A DNA stretch of 30,066 nucleotides from a bacterium (GTDB taxonomy: Bacteria > UBP15 > UBA6099 > JAJRTR01). Location of the stretch: assembly GCA_024278215.1 (NCBI GenBank), contig JAJRTR010000170.1, forward strand, positions 1-30,066. The letters are read 5' to 3'. This document shows positions 1-8,948 of this stretch, one piece after another. Numbering within the stretch: the first letter of the stretch is position 1; each line of letters starts with the position of its first letter. The notes under the pieces are model-generated. The model saw nothing but the letters and a program-made list of their open reading frames with translations, did no database searches and was not told where the DNA came from. Position numbers and translations under genes: made by a program.

Positions 1-3000
1 CATACATGGCCGGTATCACTATCACCGACGGAACAACCACTGCGACACGCGACATCCGCATCTATGTAGACGCCGCGAGCACCACGAGCACAACCATTGC
101 GCGCGGCACCGAACCCACTGCCGCCAAGGCTATTCTTTTCGGCCAGACCGACAACGAACTTTCCAAAACCGACCTGGACTCGGCAAGGGGCGAGCTTCTC
201 ACCTTGCTCAAAACCGAGCCGCAGAACGCAGAAGCGCTGTTCCTCATGGGACTTGTTTCCCTGCTCGACGAAGGCGACAGGCTCTATGATGTCATGGACG
301 AAACACTGGACCACGGCGAAAGCGTGTTCCCGTTTACAAACGGAACTATCCCACAAGTAACATCGAGAGTAGCGGCGGCGCTTGTTCCGGCGCAGGGAAT
401 AGAGACCGGCATCCTCCAGTCGTTCTCCGGTCGCTCCGCCGGCGGTACTACCGGCACGGGCGGCACACTTAACGAAGACTCGTCTCCCGCGGAATTCCAG
501 GCGGAACTCATGCGTGTCATCGGCTCTCTGGAAAACGCTGAAACATATCTCGACTCCGCATCCAAGTATCTCGAATCCAATCCGACCGATTACTTCACGA
601 TCCCCAGAGATATTTTCGACACGGAGTCCGGCCTCAACTACTATATAGACAGCGGTGATCTCGAGATCATCACAGGCCTGATACAGCAACTGCTCGGATT
701 CGCTTATGCCGGAACCGCTTACAACATGTATGAAGGTTCCTTCAGCTGGGATGCCGCGGTGACGGACTCCGATTCGAGCGGCTACTATGAACCCGCCGAG
801 TATCTGCCCACCGGCGACTGGGGCACCCTCAGAGCCGACGGTGCCGACAGACTCGCAAAAGCAAAAACATTCCTGAGAAAATCATTCGCTTCACTTACCG
901 ACGGCATCGACGACACACTCGCGGAAACTACCGACAGCAACGAACTAATCCCGATTCACGCGGACGCGCTTCTGAAGGAAGAGCTCAAGAGCATCAAGAA
1001 CGGGCTGCTGCTGGTCGACGACATGATCTCGATCGATATGAGCGCGGAATCGAACCTGAGCGACATACTTGTCGTCAACCTTGGCGCTCTGTTCGATACT
1101 CCCGTTTCAGACTGGAAAGCCGTCGCGCCGGATTGTCTCGACACCAGCTGCAAATATATAAAACGCGGCACGGACGGTATTCCATATCTGCCTGACGAAA
1201 CATTCTCCGGCCTCATCCCGGACGGGATCCCGGATTCGCTCTGGACCGAAATCGACGATTCTTTCTACTGCCAGTGCTACAATGAATTCGATAATCCGGA
1301 CAACAGCATCTGCGGCAGTCTGCCGGAGAATATCTACACTGCAATATCCGGATTAACCTGTCCGCTCGTGTCGGCAGCTACAGACACGGTCGGTACAATC
1401 GCAAGCGTTACAGGCCTCAGCGACCTGCTCCAGCCCGGCACGGACGGCCTATCGGAAAGCGAGTTCGAGAGTGCGAAATCCAGCATCCTCTCTTACCTCT
1501 CAAGCAATCCCGACGACGCCGACGCCAACATGGCGGCGTTCATCGTCGCTCTGGCCGACGAGAACGAAGTCTGGGCCGACATCATGAACAGCGAAAGCAT
1601 GTTCCCGTTCACCTACGACTTCTCCGACGCGGTAAACACCGACCGAAAGGTTTCCATGATTACGGCGGGCGCGCTCGAATCGAGCCTTTCGGCTGTGCGC
1701 CCCGACGCGGGCGTCGCGGCTTTCTCGAGGCTCGACGCCGCTCTGCCCAGAATCACAGGCCGCACGGCAACTCCGTTTGCCGACCCGGACAATCCGACTT
1801 ACGCCGAATACAAGCGCGAGACGGAAACATTCGCCCTGACAGGCGGCACAGCGGATACTCTTATCGCCTACCTGGACAAGGTCATAACACATATAGCCTC
1901 CGACGCGAGCTACACTTTCGACATCCCGGCGGACAACCAGGAAATATCCACACAGTGGATCACTATCGACGCCGGAGATATATATCTTCTCAAGGGCGCT
2001 CTCCAGTTCGTACAGGGTATGGCTTACTACGGCCTCGCCTACGACTGGACCGGTATCGACGACGATGACTTCAGCATCGATCCCGACCAGGTCAAAAACG
2101 ACGCCGCAGACGGTGTGACCTCCCCCGACGAATACCTGCCCGCCTCGCCGTTCGGAGAACTCGTCAACAGTTCCTACATCACAAGCGCCAAAACACTGCT
2201 CGACGATTCGCTCGACAACATGATCGCGGCGGTCGACCTCATACAGGCCGAAACCACGGACGAAAACGAGCTCATCGAGTATAATTCCAAACTCGACGAC
2301 CAGTTGCTCGTCGACGAAACCGAGTATGGCCTTAAAGCCCTCAAGGCAATGTTCGACGGCGTGCAGGTCGCGGCGCCGGCAGAGGAGATCGTCGGCATCG
2401 ACACAGATGTCACGTTCCTTACTTATGTCGATCTCTCGGCACTGTTCAACACACCGCCGGCCGACTGGAAAGACCTCGCCATTACCTACAACAACGACGG
2501 CACATACACAATGCCCGACGCCACGTTCGGCGGTCTCTTCCCCAACGGATTCCCCGAATCCGCGGCATTCGATAAAAAAGGCACCGGTGAATATTGCCTC
2601 TACATGGTATGGGAAGGTGCCGAAGATGGAATCGCCATACAGCCCGCACAGGACCTCCAGATAACGATGGACGGCCAGACGGCTTCCGTCAGCGCCGGCC
2701 AGAACGGAGACGGCAGCAATTGCTTTACGTTCGACAGCGAAGTGACGGTCAACCAGCTTGGCGGAACCATTATGACGATCACACCCACCGCCGCCGCGAC
2801 ACGCGAGGCGATGAGCGAGATTTATTATTACGAGGATAATGTAGATAAACCATACCTGCTCACCGGCACCACTGCGTATTCAAGGGTGTTCGATCTACAC
2901 AGCACGGCATGGAATTACTGGTACGGCTCGACAATAGCACCGGTAAGTGTCACTGTTGTCGTTCCGGACACCGTGGCCCCGACAAACCTCGAACTCGATG

Positions 3001-3626
3001 TCACATCCGGCGGTACATATTCCGGTGTGCCCCTGTTCGGCGCGACAGCAAGGGACACCGGCGTTGTCGACTACTTCGAACTCTACATCGATGGAACCAA
3101 AACAACGACGAAAACCGCGGACGCCAGGTTCATGTATGAATCTACAGAGGGAAGCTACTATTACTTCTATCAATATGAAGCCATGTTCCGGACGGACACG
3201 ACCACAATGTCCGACGGCGACCATACACTTCAGGTCAAGGCGGTAGACGGCGGCGGCAACGCTACCAGCACAACTGCGGTCACCATCACCATCGACAACA
3301 CGAATGTCGGCACAATATCAGGTTCCGTAACAAACAACTACGGCGATTTCAGCAATATCAATGTCTTCATAATGGATTCGTCGCAACATGTCGCGGGCAC
3401 TACAAATGCAAGCAGTACCGACGGCACTTATACCCTGTCAGGCATTCAGCCCGGCACATATTCAGTATATGCTTTCCAGGATACGAACGGGAACATGGAG
3501 CCCGACTACTATTCGGAATATTGCGGCGTCAACTCGACACCTGCGGTCGTGACCGTCGGCGGATCGACAACCGGCGTCGATATCGCCATAAATGACGCTT
3601 ATTATTACGTTCTTTCAGGCGGATAG
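1..3626 (+). CDS. Large secreted/surface protein, 3' part, duplicated modules plus Ig-like and regulatory-like domains
   Basis: The frame is open at the left edge (codon phase starts at base 3). The first in-frame ATG, at base 6, lies inside what looks like the end of a beta-sandwich domain, so the true start is upstream. Counting from that ATG there are 1206 residues. Residues ~48-412 and ~480-858 are homologous modules: both carry a helical TPR-like opening and close with a matching block, LFDTPVSDWK with DETFSGLIPDGIP in the first and LFNTPPADWK with DATFGGLFPNGFP in the second. A cysteine-bearing linker (~413-475) separates them. Residues ~988-1098 resemble an Ig-like domain opening at DTVAPTNLEL, and ~1101-1206 a carboxypeptidase-regulatory-like domain with GTYTLSGIQPGTYSVYAF. 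No LPXTG or PEP-CTERM tail is seen. Composition is rich in Asp, Thr and Ser, as in exported proteins. Function is not recognised; a surface or lipoprotein-type role is inference. Confidence 0.8.
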   Translation, partial: YMAGITITDGTTTATRDIRIYVDAASTTSTTIARGTEPTAAKAILFGQTDNELSKTDLDSARGELLTLLKTEPQNAEALFLMGLVSLLDEGDRLYDVMDETLDHGESVFPFTNGTIPQVTSRVAAALVPAQGIETGILQSFSGRSAGGTTGTGGTLNEDSSPAEFQAELMRVIGSLENAETYLDSASKYLESNPTDYFTIPRDIFDTESGLNYYIDSGDLEIITGLIQQLLGFAYAGTAYNMYEGSFSWDAAVTDSDSSGYYEPAEYLPTGDWGTLRADGADRLAKAKTFLRKSFASLTDGIDDTLAETTDSNELIPIHADALLKEELKSIKNGLLLVDDMISIDMSAESNLSDILVVNLGALFDTPVSDWKAVAPDCLDTSCKYIKRGTDGIPYLPDETFSGLIPDGIPDSLWTEIDDSFYCQCYNEFDNPDNSICGSLPENIYTAISGLTCPLVSAATDTVGTIASVTGLSDLLQPGTDGLSESEFESAKSSILSYLSSNPDDADANMAAFIVALADENEVWADIMNSESMFPFTYDFSDAVNTDRKVSMITAGALESSLSAVRPDAGVAAFSRLDAALPRITGRTATPFADPDNPTYAEYKRETETFALTGGTADTLIAYLDKVITHIASDASYTFDIPADNQEISTQWITIDAGDIYLLKGALQFVQGMAYYGLAYDWTGIDDDDFSIDPDQVKNDAADGVTSPDEYLPASPFGELVNSSYITSAKTLLDDSLDNMIAAVDLIQAETTDENELIEYNSKLDDQLLVDETEYGLKALKAMFDGVQVAAPAEEIVGIDTDVTFLTYVDLSALFNTPPADWKDLAITYNNDGTYTMPDATFGGLFPNGFPESAAFDKKGTGEYCLYMVWEGAEDGIAIQPAQDLQITMDGQTASVSAGQNGDGSNCFTFDSEVTVNQLGGTIMTITPTAAATREAMSEIYYYEDNVDKPYLLTGTTAYSRVFDLHSTAWNYWYGSTIAPVSVTVVVPDTVAPTNLELDVTSGGTYSGVPLFGATARDTGVVDYFELYIDGTKTTTKTADARFMYESTEGSYYYFYQYEAMFRTDTTTMSDGDHTLQVKAVDGGGNATSTTAVTITIDNTNVGTISGSVTNNYGDFSNINVFIMDSSQHVAGTTNASSTDGTYTLSGIQPGTYSVYAFQDTNGNMEPDYYSEYCGVNSTPAVVTVGGSTTGVDIAINDAYYYVLSGG

Positions 3627-3637
3627 TATCCCTGAAT

Positions 3638-3673
3638 AAAGATACATTCAACACAAATCGGGAATGTATCTTT
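3638..3673. terminator. 12-bp perfect inverted repeat after the surface-protein gene
   Basis: AAAGATACATTC (3638-3649) and GAATGTATCTTT (3662-3673) are exactly complementary across a 12-base loop, starting 12 bases after the stop codon. It sits between convergent genes. Only a TTT end is present, so it may be a weak bidirectional terminator or an mRNA-stabilising hairpin. Confidence 0.55.
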
Positions 3674-3698
3674 GCAATAAAACCCGAGACAATATCAG

Positions 3699-3732
3699 AC
3701 CGCCGCCCCTGTATCGGGAGCGGCGGTTTTTT
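3699..3732 (+). terminator. Rho-independent terminator
   Basis: ACCGCCGC (3699-3706) pairs with GCGGCGGT (3720-3727), with a further CCC/GGG inner pairing beside a single unpaired A. A run of six T (3727-3732) follows directly. This is a textbook intrinsic terminator for the + strand gene ending at 3626. Confidence 0.9.
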
Positions 3733-3736
3733 ATCA

Positions 3737-3776
3737 GGCCCCTATCGCGCCGCAGGCAACAACTTATTGTTGCTAT
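3737..3776 (-). repeat. Dispersed palindromic repeat, copy 1 (GGCGCGATARGGG type)
   Basis: GCAACAA/TTGTTGC (3756-3762 and 3767-3773) form a 4-base-loop hairpin. Read on the minus strand, the hairpin is followed by GCGGCGCGATAGGGGCCTG. The same arrangement, a short ACAA/TTGT palindrome followed by ACGGCGCGATAAGGGACTG, occurs on the plus strand at 22842-22881. It lies in the 223-base gap between convergent genes; the rest of that gap (3777-3849) shows nothing recognisable. Confidence 0.6.
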
Positions 3777-3849
3777 CCTGCATTCCTTACAAACAAAATG
3801 ATCTGCTTAGTGCTCGTGTGCTGAAAAGAGAAGTTTATAGCTGTAGCGA

Positions 3850-4851
3850 CTATTCTTTCGGCAGATAATAGTCCAGATTCTCCCTGAAGTAATCGAATGT
3901 TTCAACAAGGCCTTCGCGCAGCCCGGTTGTGGGTTTCCAGCCGAGTTCGTTCTTTATAAGGGTGCTGTCCGCAATAAAATCACCGACTTCGATCTTTTTA
4001 TATTCATCCGGCCACGGCACAAGTTCATAGCTCCCCTGCCCCGCCACTTCGATCATCATCTTCACCATGTCGACAAACTTTATCCGGTCTCCAGCGCTTA
4101 TGTTATAAACTTTGCCGACTGCTTCCTCTTTTACCCCGGCGAGTATGAACGCATCTATCATGTCGTCGATATACGTGTAATCTCTCAACTGCGAGCCGTC
4201 GCCGAAGATTTTTATCCGCCTGCCGCCCAGAATGAGTCCGACAAACCAGTTCAGGATGCCGAACTTACTGTGTTCGATCTGCGCGCGTGCTCCGTAGCCG
4301 TTGCTGAAACGCATTATTACATAAGGTATCCCGTATGCGTTGCCGTATATTTTATGATACTCTTCGGCGGCATACTTGTTAATACCGTAAATATCCACCG
4401 GGTTGGGTCTCGTGGATTCCGTGGCGGGTGTCTCGAAGGGGCTGCCGTAAACAGCGCGGGTGGATGTGTACACGACACGCGCGCCGGGGTTGTTGTTTTT
4501 GACGGCTTCAAGAAAAACTATGTTGCCGCGGCAGTTTATATCGACATCGAGAAACGGGTCTTTCATGCTGTCCGTATGGCTGGTCTGGGCGGCGATGTGA
4601 AAGATAATATCCTTATTCCTGACGACCCGGTTCATTACATGTTCATCGCGAATGTCGCAGAGGTTCAATTGAACGTCCTGCTCGATTCCTTTAATGTTGC
4701 GCGGATTCGCGCCGTGGCCGGGCAGGAAGTTGTCTATCAGTGCAACATCCGCGCCGAGCGCGACGAGCCTGTGGGCGAGAGTGCTGCCCATAAAGCCGAG
4801 GCCGCCTGTGATGAGTATCTTTTTGCCGTTGTATTGCTTTTCAGCATCCAT
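3850..4851 (-). CDS. NAD-dependent epimerase/dehydratase (nucleotide-sugar SDR)
   Basis: This is an extended short-chain dehydrogenase that acts in the cytoplasm on a nucleotide-activated sugar (UDP-glucose 4-epimerase / dTDP-glucose dehydratase superfamily). The product has 333 residues. It shows the Rossmann glycine motif GGLGFMG (16-22), a TST segment (~130), the catalytic pair Y155/K159 in YGINK, and NGYGAR and DYTYIDD motifs typical of family substrate-binding segments. The chosen ATG (4849-4851) has GGAG six bases upstream. An in-frame TTG ten codons further up (4881) lacks such a site. The gene follows the kinase gene by 71 bases on the same strand, so the two are probably co-transcribed. 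The exact sugar (glucose/galactose, mannose or other) cannot be assigned. Confidence 0.9.
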   Translation of the reverse strand: MDAEKQYNGKKILITGGLGFMGSTLAHRLVALGADVALIDNFLPGHGANPRNIKGIEQDVQLNLCDIRDEHVMNRVVRNKDIIFHIAAQTSHTDSMKDPFLDVDINCRGNIVFLEAVKNNNPGARVVYTSTRAVYGSPFETPATESTRPNPVDIYGINKYAAEEYHKIYGNAYGIPYVIMRFSNGYGARAQIEHSKFGILNWFVGLILGGRRIKIFGDGSQLRDYTYIDDMIDAFILAGVKEEAVGKVYNISAGDRIKFVDMVKMMIEVAGQGSYELVPWPDEYKKIEVGDFIADSTLIKNELGWKPTTGLREGLVETFDYFRENLDYYLPKE

Positions 4852-4922
4852 GTTTTTCTCCGTTAAGCAACTAGTTGACAACTATCGAATAAAAACGGTT
4901 ATTGTTCTACAATGTACGAAAC

Positions 4923-6083
4923 TCAGTATTTCCGGTAATTCATGCCGAAGGGGTCCTCGCGCCAGTTTCCCATGAAATCCACAAGCGTTTCGAACCCGGC
5001 GGATTCCCCCTTCATTACATAATAACCCGAGTTGCACACGCCCATCAACAGCGAGGTCTGCGGGTCCTCTCCCAGCGCCTGAGCAAGAGCGAAACCAGCA
5101 TTGAAATGATCGCCCGCACCGGTAGTGATCAACGGTCGATCCGTCACCGGCCCCTCCTGCCTGTATGTCCTGCCGCCGATTGTCGCGACCGCGTAATGGA
5201 TGGGATGGACGACAACGGAATATATGCCGAGATGGTCGGCTATCGCTTCACACATTGCAACCGGCCGGTCGGCGGCTTGCCGCGTGTCGTCGCGCCCGAT
5301 CACCCGCGAGATCTGCTGCGCCTCGCGTTCATTCAGCCCGAAAAGCACCCGGTAATATTTCGAGAACTTTTTCAGTTGTCCGAGCATCCTTTTTATGGCG
5401 GCATCGCTTCTTTTCTGGGGGTCTGCAAGGTCCACAAAAAACAACCTGTCTTCCGCCGCGCCGCCGAGTTTCGGGCACACCTCATCGAGCAGCCTGTCCC
5501 ATATATCCGACATGAAAGAAACCATCGTCCAGTTCACGAGCGCAAGCAGGTCCGCGCTTTCGAGAATCTTCAGTAGATTCTCAAATCCGACGACTTCAAG
5601 AATTTTATCCCAGGTTATATCCACAACCGACGCGGATTTTCCGATCATGATTTTTCCGTCATTGAATTCAACGGCATCCGTGCGACATGGCCGGGCAAGC
5701 GAATAGTGTCTGATTTTTTTTGCGAAACTTCTGAAAACCGGATGAATTTCCGGTCTGCCCAGGTTACCGATATAAGTAGTATCCGCACCGAGCGAATAGA
5801 GCGCCTCTGCCATGATCGGACCGTTACCGCCTATTTTTCTGCGCTGCGTAACAAACTCGATGTTGCCGCTCTTTCCGGCGAAACTGGAGATTCGCTCTCC
5901 GAATTCAGCAATCGTCTTTACACGCACGAATTCATGCGGATTCAATCTTTTGTCCACAACATGGACAATCTCGTCGATATACCCGTCGAGCCCGACAACT
6001 GCCTGTATGCCACCCGGCGATATTAGATTCTGCTCGAGTTTTATTTTAAGTGATTCAGCAGCTTTTTTCTCTTGTTCCATCAT
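4923..6083 (-). CDS. PfkB/ribokinase-family carbohydrate kinase
   Basis: Predicted ATP-dependent small-molecule kinase, usually phosphorylating a sugar or nucleoside. The 386-residue product carries the PfkB C-terminal signature ITTGAGDHFNAGF, with catalytic base candidate D325, and an N-terminal substrate-side G-x-D pattern (GLDGYID). A GGNGP segment near residue 90 fits the family di-glycine hinge. It is longer than most members (~300 residues) and has an N-terminal helical extension (MMEQEKKAAESLKIKLEQ). The gene lies upstream of the epimerase and probably forms a two-gene sugar operon with it. It diverges from the sigma-factor gene across 220 bases. The substrate is unknown; a sugar feeding the neighbouring epimerase's pathway is plausible inference. 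Confidence 0.85.
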   Translation of the reverse strand: MMEQEKKAAESLKIKLEQNLISPGGIQAVVGLDGYIDEIVHVVDKRLNPHEFVRVKTIAEFGERISSFAGKSGNIEFVTQRRKIGGNGPIMAEALYSLGADTTYIGNLGRPEIHPVFRSFAKKIRHYSLARPCRTDAVEFNDGKIMIGKSASVVDITWDKILEVVGFENLLKILESADLLALVNWTMVSFMSDIWDRLLDEVCPKLGGAAEDRLFFVDLADPQKRSDAAIKRMLGQLKKFSKYYRVLFGLNEREAQQISRVIGRDDTRQAADRPVAMCEAIADHLGIYSVVVHPIHYAVATIGGRTYRQEGPVTDRPLITTGAGDHFNAGFALAQALGEDPQTSLLMGVCNSGYYVMKGESAGFETLVDFMGNWREDPFGMNYRKY

Positions 6084-6303
6084 TACAACCCGCCCCGGTT
6101 CATCTTGTTGCGCCGCAGGATATAGTATATACTTCTGATGTTTTTATGTGAAGTGAATGTTTGCTGTTGCATATAACGTAGAAACGACATCGGCGGGGGA
6201 AAACACCCGATTCCCTCCTTCGCGGGGTGCGGCATGATGGCGCGAACAGCGCAACAAGAGCCCAGCCGCCAACACCTGATAATTTGAACATGAGAACACT
6301 ATT
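6084..6303. other. Divergent intergenic region, likely promoters for kinase and sigma genes
   Basis: 220 bases between divergently transcribed genes must hold promoters for both. It contains the AT-rich palindrome GTATATAC (in GATATAGTATATACTTC, near 6119-6135) and a TATAAC hexamer near 6171. No confident -35/-10 pair, operator or riboswitch can be assigned by eye, and no coding sequence is convincing. Confidence 0.3.
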
Positions 6304-6894
6304 ATGAGTCCGGGACCGGAAGATGAAAAAAAACTCGTCGAGCAAGCGAAGCAGGGGGATTACGCTTCGTTCGACAAGCTCGTGTCGTTGTACGAGGACC
6401 GCATATATCACCTTGCGATAAAAATGCTTTCCGAGGAGCAGGATGCACACGAAGTGGTTCAGGAAACATTCCTGAGCGCATATAGAAATCTTAAATCATT
6501 CAGGGGTGAAGCTTCATTCTATACATGGATCAACAGGATCGCCGTGAACGCCTGCTACAAGAAGCTGCGCGGGCGTAAGAAGGACGAGCGGAGCCTTTCC
6601 CTGGACGATGTGCATCCTTTCCCCGAAGGCAAACCGCCGGGGGCGGGTGTCGCCAACTGGGATTTCAATCCGGTCAGAAAAACGATGAATACCGAACTGG
6701 GGCAGAAGATGAAGGAAGCGATAATGAAACTGCCTGAGAAATACAGGATTGTGTTCTATTATAAGGATATAGAAGGCTTGACCAATGAGAAAATAGGAGA
6801 GATTCTGGACCTGTCTGTTCCGGCGGTGAAGTCGCGGCTGAACCGCGCAAGGCTTTTCCTGCGTAAAGAACTTGCCGCATATTTTAATGTATAA
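6304..6894 (+). CDS. RNA polymerase sigma factor, sigma-70 family, ECF type
   Basis: A 196-residue alternative sigma factor that would direct RNA polymerase to a dedicated promoter set. Region 2 spans ~25-92 (core binding and -10 recognition: DRIYHLAIKMLSEEQDAHEV, then ETFLSAYRNL and TWINRIAVNACY). Region 4 spans ~139-193 (MKLPEKYRIVFYYKDIEGLT, then an HTH ending VKSRLNRARLFLRKEL). Regions 1.1 and 3 are absent, which is characteristic of ECF sigmas. The start ATG has only a weak GAGA upstream. ECF sigmas are usually followed by an anti-sigma gene, but none is present: the next gene is an ABC ATPase after 200 bases. Its target genes are not shown by the sequence. Confidence 0.93.
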   Translation: MSPGPEDEKKLVEQAKQGDYASFDKLVSLYEDRIYHLAIKMLSEEQDAHEVVQETFLSAYRNLKSFRGEASFYTWINRIAVNACYKKLRGRKKDERSLSLDDVHPFPEGKPPGAGVANWDFNPVRKTMNTELGQKMKEAIMKLPEKYRIVFYYKDIEGLTNEKIGEILDLSVPAVKSRLNRARLFLRKELAAYFNV

Positions 6895-7094
6895 AAGGAA
6901 TAACTTGATTGTGCGTTTTTGAAAAACGAGATACTTCACTTAGTATGGCAGAAAACAGGGTGACGGAAGGGTATCATCCTGACGCGGAGCCGAAAAAACC
7001 TTCTTTCGCACAATAAACTTGTAGAGCGAAAATACGGAATAATAGTAATCCCATTGGAATGAATGGTTATTGCTTCCGGAGCATAAGATAAGTA
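6895..7094. promoter_or_regulatory. Leader of the ABC transporter with palindromic sites
   Basis: The gap holds an odd-centred palindrome, CGTTTTTGAAAAACG (6914-6928), a short inverted repeat ATACT/AGTAT a little downstream, and an AGGGT/ATCCT mini-hairpin within the stretch around 6960-7000. The palindrome could be a regulator's operator. No cobalamin-riboswitch B12 box and no clear Fur box is recognisable. GGAG lies ~15 bases before the ATPase ATG. Confidence 0.3.
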
Positions 7095-7892
7095 ATGCAA
7101 TCTGCAAATGAAAAAGTATATGACATAGTGAACCTTTCGTGTGAGATGGGAGGGCAGAAAATCCTCGACGGGGTCAGCTTCAGCATTTCACAAGGTGAGT
7201 TTGTCGCAGTCATCGGTCCCAACGGTGCGGGGAAATCGACACTGCTCAAGCATCTTGTCGGAGTGAAAAAACCGCCTCCGGGCACAGTGCGGCTTTTCGG
7301 ACGCGAGATAAACGACATCAAACAAAGAGAGATAGCGTTGAAGGTCGGCTATGTGCCGCAAAGCTCACCTGTATACCTGCCGTTTACAGTTCTGCAATTC
7401 GTCATGATGGGACGGTATCCTCATATGAATCCGCTGCTCCGGCCCGGGCGCGAGCATATCGACACTTCGATGGAATATATCAACAAGGTAGGCATGACGG
7501 ACTTTGCGGGCAGGCGGATGGATATGTTGAGCGGCGGCGAAAGACAGAAAATATTCATCGCTTCCGCACTCGCGCAAGAGCCTGAGATCATCCTCCTTGA
7601 CGAGCCGACAACATATCTCGACCCGCGGCATCAGTGTGATGTCCAGTCTATCCTGGCTCACCAGAACAGCGGCAACGGACTGTGTGTGCTTGCGGTGACG
7701 CACGACATAAATTTCGCTTCGCGTTTCGCCGGGCGGGTTATCGCCCTGAAGAAAGGAAAACTCGTTTTCGACGGTACACCGGAAAAGATAATGAATAAAG
7801 AAACTCTCGAAGGCCTGTTCGACACGAACTTCGACATAATCGAATCCGGGATCGACGGCGCGGCATGTGCTTTTCCAAACAGAAATATATGA
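7095..7892 (+). CDS. ABC transporter ATP-binding protein, FecE/BtuD type
   Basis: ATPase subunit that would power uptake of an iron chelate, haem or cobalamin at the inner membrane. The 265-residue product shows Walker A GPNGAGKS (41-48), Q-loop VPQSS, ABC signature LSGGE (145-149), Walker B ILLDE (166-170) followed by PTTYLDP, and the switch histidine in VTHDIN. The LRPGREH insert between Q-loop and signature resembles FepC/BtuD proteins. Its stop codon overlaps the permease start as ATGA, so translation is coupled. No periplasmic binding-protein gene is adjacent, so that component must be encoded elsewhere. The ligand is not determinable, but B12 is attractive given two nearby B12-type radical SAM genes (inference). 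Confidence 0.92.
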   Translation: MQSANEKVYDIVNLSCEMGGQKILDGVSFSISQGEFVAVIGPNGAGKSTLLKHLVGVKKPPPGTVRLFGREINDIKQREIALKVGYVPQSSPVYLPFTVLQFVMMGRYPHMNPLLRPGREHIDTSMEYINKVGMTDFAGRRMDMLSGGERQKIFIASALAQEPEIILLDEPTTYLDPRHQCDVQSILAHQNSGNGLCVLAVTHDINFASRFAGRVIALKKGKLVFDGTPEKIMNKETLEGLFDTNFDIIESGIDGAACAFPNRNI

Positions 7893-8896
7893 TGGAAAAC
7901 AGAAAAATACGTACACAAAACTTTGTTTTCATTGCAATTGCGCTGGTCGTGCTTGCAATTGCTCCGTTTATAGGCAGCCAGTCGATAAGCTTCGCGGACA
8001 TCGCGGGAATATTCGGCGGAGGAGCGATAAGCACCGGACAGAGGATATTCTGGGATGTGCGGATGCCGCGCGTGCTGCTGGGATTCATCACCGGGGCGAC
8101 GCTTTCAGTCTGCGGCATGACGTTTCAGGCAATGTTCAGAAACCCGCTTGCAACTCCGTTTACGCTCGGCGTATCAGGGGGCGCGGCCCTGGGTGCGGTG
8201 ATCGCAATAAAACTGGGAATCGCAACGACAGTAATGGGGATAGCCCTGCCGGGCGCGCAGGTGTTCGCCTTTATCGGCGCGCTTGGTTCAATAGTCATAG
8301 TTTACGGTATTGCGCGTGCAAAAAAGGGTTTTACCATGGCTACTATGCTGCTGACCGGCATCGCGATGAGCTTCTTTTTTTCCGCATCCATTATGTTTAT
8401 CCAGTACCTCGCGGATTTCGCTCATTCATTTTCAATCGTGCGCTGGATGATGGGTGGGATTGCCGTAGTCGGCTACAGGCAGGTGCTTCAGCTTGCCGCA
8501 TTCGCAATTGTCGGAGTAGCTGTAATATTTTCATCACGCAGCGAACTCAACCTCATCCTCACCGGCGACGAGATTGCAACCGGCAGGGGGCTCGATGTCG
8601 AGAGGATGAGAAAGAAATTGTTTTTCGCGGTTTCTATCGCGGCAGGCGCAACAGTCGCGGTCTGCGGCCCCATCGGTTTTGTCGGGCTGATAATTCCGCA
8701 CATAATGCGCCTGATAGTCGGTGCCGACCACTTCGACCTCGCACCCGCCTGCATACTTGGCGGAGGCGCGTTTCTTGTCGTTTGCGATATTGTTGCCCGC
8801 ACGATTATACTGCCGGCGGAAATCCCCATCGGCATAATCACCTCGATGATCGGCGGCCCTTTCTTTATATGGCTGCTCTTCAGGCACCCAAATTAA
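7889..8896 (+). CDS. FecCD/BtuC-family ABC transporter permease
   Basis: Polytopic inner-membrane permease of the iron-siderophore/cobalamin importer family, partner of the ATPase encoded just upstream. The product is ~335 residues, the usual family length, almost all in hydrophobic segments. Family hallmarks are visible: RMPRVLLGFITGATLSVCGMTFQAMFRNPLATPFTLGVSGGAALGA early on (split here only by helices), and the late GPIGFVGLIIPHIMRL coupling-helix region. ATG 7889 overlaps the ATPase stop as ATGA; ATG 7892 is an equal alternative, while the longer in-frame start at 7865 would overlap needlessly. The stop codon lies in the left arm of a palindromic repeat. Confidence 0.92.
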   Translation: MMENRKIRTQNFVFIAIALVVLAIAPFIGSQSISFADIAGIFGGGAISTGQRIFWDVRMPRVLLGFITGATLSVCGMTFQAMFRNPLATPFTLGVSGGAALGAVIAIKLGIATTVMGIALPGAQVFAFIGALGSIVIVYGIARAKKGFTMATMLLTGIAMSFFFSASIMFIQYLADFAHSFSIVRWMMGGIAVVGYRQVLQLAAFAIVGVAVIFSSRSELNLILTGDEIATGRGLDVERMRKKLFFAVSIAAGATVAVCGPIGFVGLIIPHIMRLIVGADHFDLAPACILGGGAFLVVCDIVARTIILPAEIPIGIITSMIGGPFFIWLLFRHPN

Positions 8897-8923
8897 CCCG
8901 CATTGGTGAAATATACGGGTTAA
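8893..8923. repeat. Palindromic repeat module P, copy 1
   Basis: TTAACCCG (8893-8900) and CGGGTTAA (8916-8923) form a perfect 8-bp stem overlapping the permease stop codon. The segment 8897-8922 matches 22808-22833 at 25 of 26 positions, including CCCGCATTGGTGAAATAT. No T-run follows, so it is not a standard terminator. Confidence 0.7.
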
Positions 8924-8948
8924 GCTGTTCCGGCTGAACTTCATGTAT

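Noticed and set aside
6895-7094. Cobalamin or other riboswitch before the importer
   Set aside because: No B12-box-like sequence or other riboswitch core I know could be matched; only small palindromes are present. An Infernal/Rfam scan would settle it.
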